NCBI GenBank assembly: GCA_002423705.1
Contig: DINW01000068.1
Span: 1-47,523, forward strand
Direction of reading: 5' to 3'
DNA: 47,523 nucleotides
Origin: Clostridium sp. UBA5530
GTDB taxonomy: Bacteria; Bacillota; Clostridia; Clostridiales; Clostridiaceae
Below, one piece after another: positions 44,203 to 47,523 of this stretch (within the stretch, counting starts at the first letter, position 1; each line of letters opens with the position of its first letter). Under the pieces are notes generated by a model. That model was not told the origin of the DNA, searched no databases, and worked only from the letters and a program-made list of their open reading frames with translations. The position numbers and the translations under genes are program-made.

Positions 44203-44793
44203 ATGGGGAACCTGAACTTACCTAAGGTCCTAGCTGATGTTATCTCCAGCCTAAAGAGAGGAGAATGTTACAGCAGGGAGATATACTATGAAATAATTTT
44301 AGGAAGGGATATTTTGTTTCAAATAATTCTTTATATAAGTGCTGTAGTTTTAACCATGGTTTCCTTTTTAAAGGATAAAGATAAAACTAAACTGGCTTTA
44401 AAAAAATCTATAAAATCCTTTGAGAATATATTGCCAACGGTGTTATGCGTTATGATAACCATAGGAATATTACTATCACTGATAGATAATGAAATTATAG
44501 TGAAATTTCTTGGGGCGTCATCAGGGATAAAAGGGGTGATTATTGCTGCTTTATTAGGATCCATAACTATGATGGCTGGTTTTATAGCTTTCCCATTAGG
44601 AGCAACTCTTTTACAAAGCGGAGCAGGGGTAGCTCAAGTAGCTGCTTTAATATCAACTATAATGATGGTTGGAATTCTCACTATACCTATGGAAGAAAAA
44701 TATTGGGGAAGAAAGGCAACCTTATTAAGAAACGGCCTTGGATTTATATTTTCCATAATAGCAGCATTGATTATAGGGGTGGTATGTTCTTGA
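44203..44793 (+). CDS. Half-size COG0701-like permease, subunit 1
   Basis: A 196-residue membrane protein with an N-terminal cytoplasmic segment and five hydrophobic helices. LGASSGIKGVIIAALLGSITMMAGFIAFPLGATLL matches the core half-repeat of COG0701 permeases, in pattern like the next gene's product. It overlaps the next gene by 10 bases. Probably half of a heterodimeric transporter; substrate unknown. Confidence 0.75.
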   Translation: MGNLNLPKVLADVISSLKRGECYSREIYYEIILGRDILFQIILYISAVVLTMVSFLKDKDKTKLALKKSIKSFENILPTVLCVMITIGILLSLIDNEIIVKFLGASSGIKGVIIAALLGSITMMAGFIAFPLGATLLQSGAGVAQVAALISTIMMVGILTIPMEEKYWGRKATLLRNGLGFIFSIIAALIIGVVCS

Positions 44794-45329
44794 AGGTAAT
44801 CAATATTGTGAAAAGGTATAAAAATTCCATTGTTATGGCTTTGGTATTAGTTTTGGTATATATTTTTAATTCTATAGCGGGAATTAAAGCTTTTAATATA
44901 ACCATAAATAACATATGGCAACTTATAAAGTTGGTGCCTCCAGTATTTGTACTTTTAGGCCTTATGGATTTATGGGTTCCAAGAGAAAAAATGATAAAAT
45001 ATATGGGAGAAGATTCAGGTTTAAGGGGAATTATCCTAGCCTTTCTAATTGGTTCAGCGGCAGCAGGACCTTTGTATGCTGCCTTTCCCGTGGGAGCTTT
45101 GCTTATAAAAAAAGGGGCAAAATTCTCAAATGTGATGATTTTTATAGGAGCATGGTCTACAACTAAAATACCAATGGTTCTCATAGAAGGTGAATCATTA
45201 GGATGGAAATTTACCATAACTAGATTGGTTGTTGATATAATAGGAATAATTATTATAGCAACTATAATAAATAAAGTAATTTCTCATAAGGAAAAACAAC
45301 ACATAGAAGTATTGTCCAGGCAATATTAA
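44784..45329 (+). CDS. Half-size COG0701-like permease, subunit 2
   Basis: A 181-residue membrane protein with about five helices and the same half-repeat: MGEDSGLRGIILAFLIGSAAAGPLYAAFPVGALLI. ATG 44784 overlaps the subunit 1 stop (coupled translation). A longer in-frame start at 44703 would overlap subunit 1 by 90 bases and is not used. The N-terminal helix is followed by a charged loop, PREKMIKYM. Confidence 0.75.
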   Translation: MFLKVINIVKRYKNSIVMALVLVLVYIFNSIAGIKAFNITINNIWQLIKLVPPVFVLLGLMDLWVPREKMIKYMGEDSGLRGIILAFLIGSAAAGPLYAAFPVGALLIKKGAKFSNVMIFIGAWSTTKIPMVLIEGESLGWKFTITRLVVDIIGIIIIATIINKVISHKEKQHIEVLSRQY

Positions 45330-45464
45330 ACGGAAGATAAAAATTGGATATATGATAGAAATAGGGTATACTTTGTAATGGGGCTAAATGATATATTTAT
45401 TTAACCTGTTAAAAGTATACTTTTATCTGATAATATAGTAAAAAATAAGTCACAAGGGAGGATT

Positions 45465-45509
45465 TTGGTAGAAACTATTAAATGGTTTATTACTAAAAAT
45501 AAAGTATGA
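45465..45509 (+). CDS. Possible 14-codon leader ORF coupled to dbpA
   Basis: GGGAGG (45456-45461) stands in front of TTG 45465, opening a 14-codon frame (MVETIKWFITKNKV) whose TGA overlaps the helicase ATG as ATGA. The helicase itself has no ribosome site. Ribosomes may therefore enter here and restart on dbpA. No function beyond that is implied. Confidence 0.5.
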   Translation: MVETIKWFITKNKV

Positions 45510-46945
45510 AAGATAATTTTGAAAAGTTTGGATTAAGTGAAGAAATATTAGGGGCAATAGATAAACTGGGGTACAAAACTCCTTCAGATGTTCAACAGAA
45601 GGTAATACCAGAAATCAATGATGGAAAAGATGTAGTTGTAAAGTCTCAGACAGGTAGTGGTAAAACAGCAGCCTTTGCTATACCTATATGTGAAAAGATT
45701 AAGTGGGAAAATAACAAGACTCAAGCTCTAGTTTTAGAACCTACAAGAGAGTTGGCAGTACAAGTTAAAGAGGATTTTGTAAACATAGGAAGGTTTAAAA
45801 GGATAAGACCCGTAGCTATATTTGGAAAGGATTCTTTTTCAGACCAGATAAAAGCATTGAAACTTAGGACTCATGTGGTAGTTGGAACTCCAGGAAGAAT
45901 ACTAGACCACTTAGACAGAGGCACTTTGGATGTTAGTGAAGTAAAGTATTTGGTTATAGATGAAGCAGATAAAATGCTTAATATGGGATTCATAGAGCAA
46001 GTAGAGGATATTATAAAGGCTGTAAACTGTCCTAGAGAGACAATGCTATTTTCAGCTACTATATCAAAGGAGATACAAGACCTATGCACAGCCTATATGG
46101 ATAATCCAACAAACATAGAGATGGAGGACCAGGAACTTATCAGTGATAGGATAGAACATGACCTTTACAGAGTTAATAACCATGATAAGGTTGAGACTTT
46201 AAATAAAGTATTATTATTAGAAAAGCCTAAAACAGCTGTTATCTTCTGTGGAACAAAGGATAATGTGGACTTGGTATTTGACAATTTGCAGGAAAGACAA
46301 TATTCAGTAGGCAAGATTCATGGAGGAATGGAGCAAAAGGAAAGGTTACATGTAATGAATGCCTTTAGAAAAGGAGACTTTAGAATACTGGTTGCAACAG
46401 ATGTAGCAGCTAGAGGTATAGATGTGGAAGGTATAACCCACGTTATAAATGTAGATGTTCCTATGGAAAAAGAAGCCTATGTTCATAGAATAGGAAGAAC
46501 AGCTAGGGCAGGAGAATCAGGGAAAGCTATAACCTTTGCAACTAGATATGAAGATAAATTTTTACAAGAAATATTTCAGTATATAGGTTTTCAGATAGAA
46601 GAGAAAGAAATCCCAGATGTTAAAGAAGAGGAATTAAAAGAGGCTTTAAGCATATTAAAATCAAAACCACAGCCTAAGGTTGAAAAGGCAAAGGAATTGA
46701 ACAAAGATATAACAAAGATATATATAAATGGAGGACGAAAAAAGAAGATAAGACCTGGAGATATAGTAGGAGCCATAACAAAAGTAGAAGGGGTAACAGG
46801 GGATGATATAGGAATAATAGATATTGAGGATGGCGGATCCTATGTGGAAATCCTCAATGGAAAAGGAAATAAAGTCATAAATGATCTTCAACAGGGAACC
46901 ATAAAAGGAAAGAAACTAAAGGTAGAAAAAGCAAGAAAAAAATAA
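45506..46945 (+). CDS. dbpA: DbpA/YxiN-type DEAD-box RNA helicase
   Basis: A 479-residue ATP-dependent RNA helicase. Motif Q (FGLSEEILGAIDKLGYKTPSDVQ), I SQTGSGKTAAF, II VIDEADKM, III SAT, V ATDVAARGIDV and VI HRIGRTARAG are all present. The C-terminal ~75 residues (IYINGGRKKKIRPGDIVGAIT) are the DbpA RNA-binding domain, which recognises 23S rRNA hairpin 92. It acts in large-subunit ribosome assembly. Translation appears to depend on the short upstream frame at 45465. A strong terminator follows. Confidence 0.93.
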   Translation: MKDNFEKFGLSEEILGAIDKLGYKTPSDVQQKVIPEINDGKDVVVKSQTGSGKTAAFAIPICEKIKWENNKTQALVLEPTRELAVQVKEDFVNIGRFKRIRPVAIFGKDSFSDQIKALKLRTHVVVGTPGRILDHLDRGTLDVSEVKYLVIDEADKMLNMGFIEQVEDIIKAVNCPRETMLFSATISKEIQDLCTAYMDNPTNIEMEDQELISDRIEHDLYRVNNHDKVETLNKVLLLEKPKTAVIFCGTKDNVDLVFDNLQERQYSVGKIHGGMEQKERLHVMNAFRKGDFRILVATDVAARGIDVEGITHVINVDVPMEKEAYVHRIGRTARAGESGKAITFATRYEDKFLQEIFQYIGFQIEEKEIPDVKEEELKEALSILKSKPQPKVEKAKELNKDITKIYINGGRKKKIRPGDIVGAITKVEGVTGDDIGIIDIEDGGSYVEILNGKGNKVINDLQQGTIKGKKLKVEKARKK

Positions 46946-46952
46946 AAAAGTT

Positions 46953-46998
46953 AAAAACCACCCCAATTCTAATAAAATGGAATTGGGGTGGTTTTTCT
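46953..46998 (+). terminator. Terminator after dbpA
   Basis: AAAAACCACCCCAATTC (46953-46969) pairs with GAATTGGGGTGGTTTTT (46980-46996), 17 bp perfect, with a T tract inside the right arm. Confidence 0.9.
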
Positions 46999-47003
46999 GC
47001 ATA

Positions 47004-47108
47004 ATAATAGTTACCCATGATAAAAATATAGCATCTTATTGTCATAAGGTCATAAACATAAAAGATGGTAAAATTATAGAAAATACCAATATTGAATGCA
47101 AAATTTAA
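47004..47108 (+). pseudogene. ABC transporter ATPase C-terminal remnant
   Basis: The frame reads IIVTHDKNIASYCHKVINIKDGKI and ends 34 codons after it opens. This is the switch-His region (VTHD) and tail of a MacB/LolD-like ATPase. No Walker motifs remain and no start or ribosome site is present, so it is a fragment. Confidence 0.7.
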
Positions 47109-47111
47109 ATA

Positions 47112-47140
47112 TTGAAACTATAAATCACTAATGATATAAT
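47112..47140 (+). promoter_or_regulatory. Strong promoter for the terminal leader region
   Basis: TTGAAA (47112-47117), exactly 17 bp, TATAAT (47135-47140), preceded by TGA (extended -10). It fires into the leader ORF and hairpins that follow. Confidence 0.8.
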
Positions 47141-47170
47141 TAGAGCAAGTAAAATAAAAGGAGAATTTGT

Positions 47171-47194
47171 ATGAGTGAGGTCGTTCTTAACTAA
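47171..47194 (+). CDS. Leader peptide of seven residues (MSEVVLN)
   Basis: A 7-codon frame with an ideal ribosome site (AAAGGAGA, 47157-47164) 30 bases after the -10 box. Its last codons GTT CTT AAC lie in a segment (GTTCTTA, 47183-47189) complementary to TAAGAAC at 47284-47290. Ribosome pausing here would release the distal segment for other pairing. This is the layout of leader peptides that control translation-targeting-antibiotic resistance genes and amino-acid operons. It may instead be a gene cut short by mutation. Confidence 0.55.
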   Translation: MSEVVLN

Positions 47195-47349
47195 GTAATT
47201 TAATATTTAAGTCTTTAAGTTGGCAAAAAGCTTACTTTATGTAGGTTTATTTCTTGTACGATTTTTATGACTTATAACTTAGATAAGAACACGGATACAC
47301 TATACTTTTCATAGTGATACACTACCCGTGGATAACCACGGGTATTTTT
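47183..47349 (+). promoter_or_regulatory. Transcription attenuator with alternative hairpins
   Basis: Terminator form: TACCCGTGG (47323-47331) with CCACGGGTA (47336-47344) followed by TTTTTA. Competing form: CACGG (47290-47294) with CCGTG (47326-47330), enclosing a CACTAT/ATAGTG hairpin (47298-47303, 47311-47316). A third pairing, GTTCTTA with TAAGAAC (47183-47189, 47284-47290), would hold the competing strand and overlaps the leader ORF. The mutually exclusive pairings support ribosome-controlled attenuation. Confidence 0.65.
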
Positions 47350-47469
47350 ACTATATTGTAGATTTTACATGAAGTAAAACTTAGATATGGTTAAATTTGG
47401 TGTATTTATAAGGTGAGGCTTAGTTTCAGGGAAAGTTAAATTCCATCTGAAACTTAGATAAAAAGTATT

Positions 47470-47510
47470 AGGCTATAAGTGAAACTGTGTTCACTTATAG
47501 CCTTTTTGTT
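47470..47510 (+). terminator. Second terminator or attenuator at the window end
   Basis: AGGCTATAAGTGAA (47470-47483) pairs with TTCACTTATAGCCT (47490-47503), followed by TTTTGTTTTT. An AGTTTCAG/CTGAAACT hairpin (47422-47429, 47447-47454) lies just ahead. No gene is seen in 47195-47523. Confidence 0.8.
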
Positions 47511-47523
47511 TTTAGAAAACCCC

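Overview
The window looks like a low-GC Clostridium-type chromosome: very A/T-rich, strong AGGAGG-type ribosome sites, hairpin-plus-T terminators, and clostridial genes such as a stand-alone cyclodeaminase/cyclohydrolase, DUF2804 and NupC. No rRNA, tRNA or CRISPR array was recognised.

Layout. (1) 1-1335: an intact IS4/IS701-like transposase. (2) 1534-8380: a compact probable anti-phage operon. It has an autoregulated-looking XRE repressor, an N6-adenine methyltransferase, a 764-aa protein carrying two GHKL ATPase modules (Hsp90/MutL-like at the N-terminus, histidine-kinase-like at the C-terminus), a receiver-domain protein, a PtuB-like HNH nuclease and a protein with an N-terminal nuclease-fold module. 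I cannot match this combination to a named system. (3) 8612-10385: a small unknown gene, then remnants of at least three transposon families. (4) 10496-32312: a biosynthetic region in which a nearly complete folate pathway (folBK, folP, a dihydrofolate reductase, folE and an fchA-like cyclohydrolase) is interleaved with carrier-protein chemistry. The latter comprises an adenylation-PCP protein, a free ACP, an ATP-grasp ligase, three cysteine-protease-like proteins resembling the BtrH acyltransferase, a HemN-like and two cobalamin-type radical SAM enzymes, an ABC-2 exporter and a second ABC exporter. Fifteen genes (13136-29625) run in one direction and end at one strong terminator.

(5) 32428-34087: an acetyltransferase and lrgAB. 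(6) 34216-38987: an arsenic/metalloid block: ArsP-type permease, mini-thioredoxin, two ArsR repressors, a CobW-type GTPase, ACR3 and ArsC, with clear palindromic operator candidates. (7) 39193-46945: ordinary genes: a PatB-type C-S lyase, DUF2804, an alanyl-tRNA editing protein, NupC, two half-size permeases and a DbpA-type RNA helicase. (8) 46953-47523: an ABC-ATPase remnant, then a promoter, a 7-codon leader ORF and alternative hairpins. This is an attenuator for a gene beyond the window.

How the parts may work together. In region 4 the folate genes can make a reduced pterin, the A-PCP/ACP/ATP-grasp/BtrH-like set can load and transfer acyl or aminoacyl groups, the radical SAM enzymes can alkylate or rearrange, and the ABC systems can export. 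The simplest reading is an unrecognised pterin- or folate-type natural product, or an antifolate whose resistance is supplied by the extra DHPS and DHFR. In region 2 the methyltransferase would mark self DNA, the GHKL kinase and receiver would sense and relay infection, and the two nuclease-like proteins would be effectors. Both readings are inferences from gene content. All family assignments were made by eye from motifs, without database searches.
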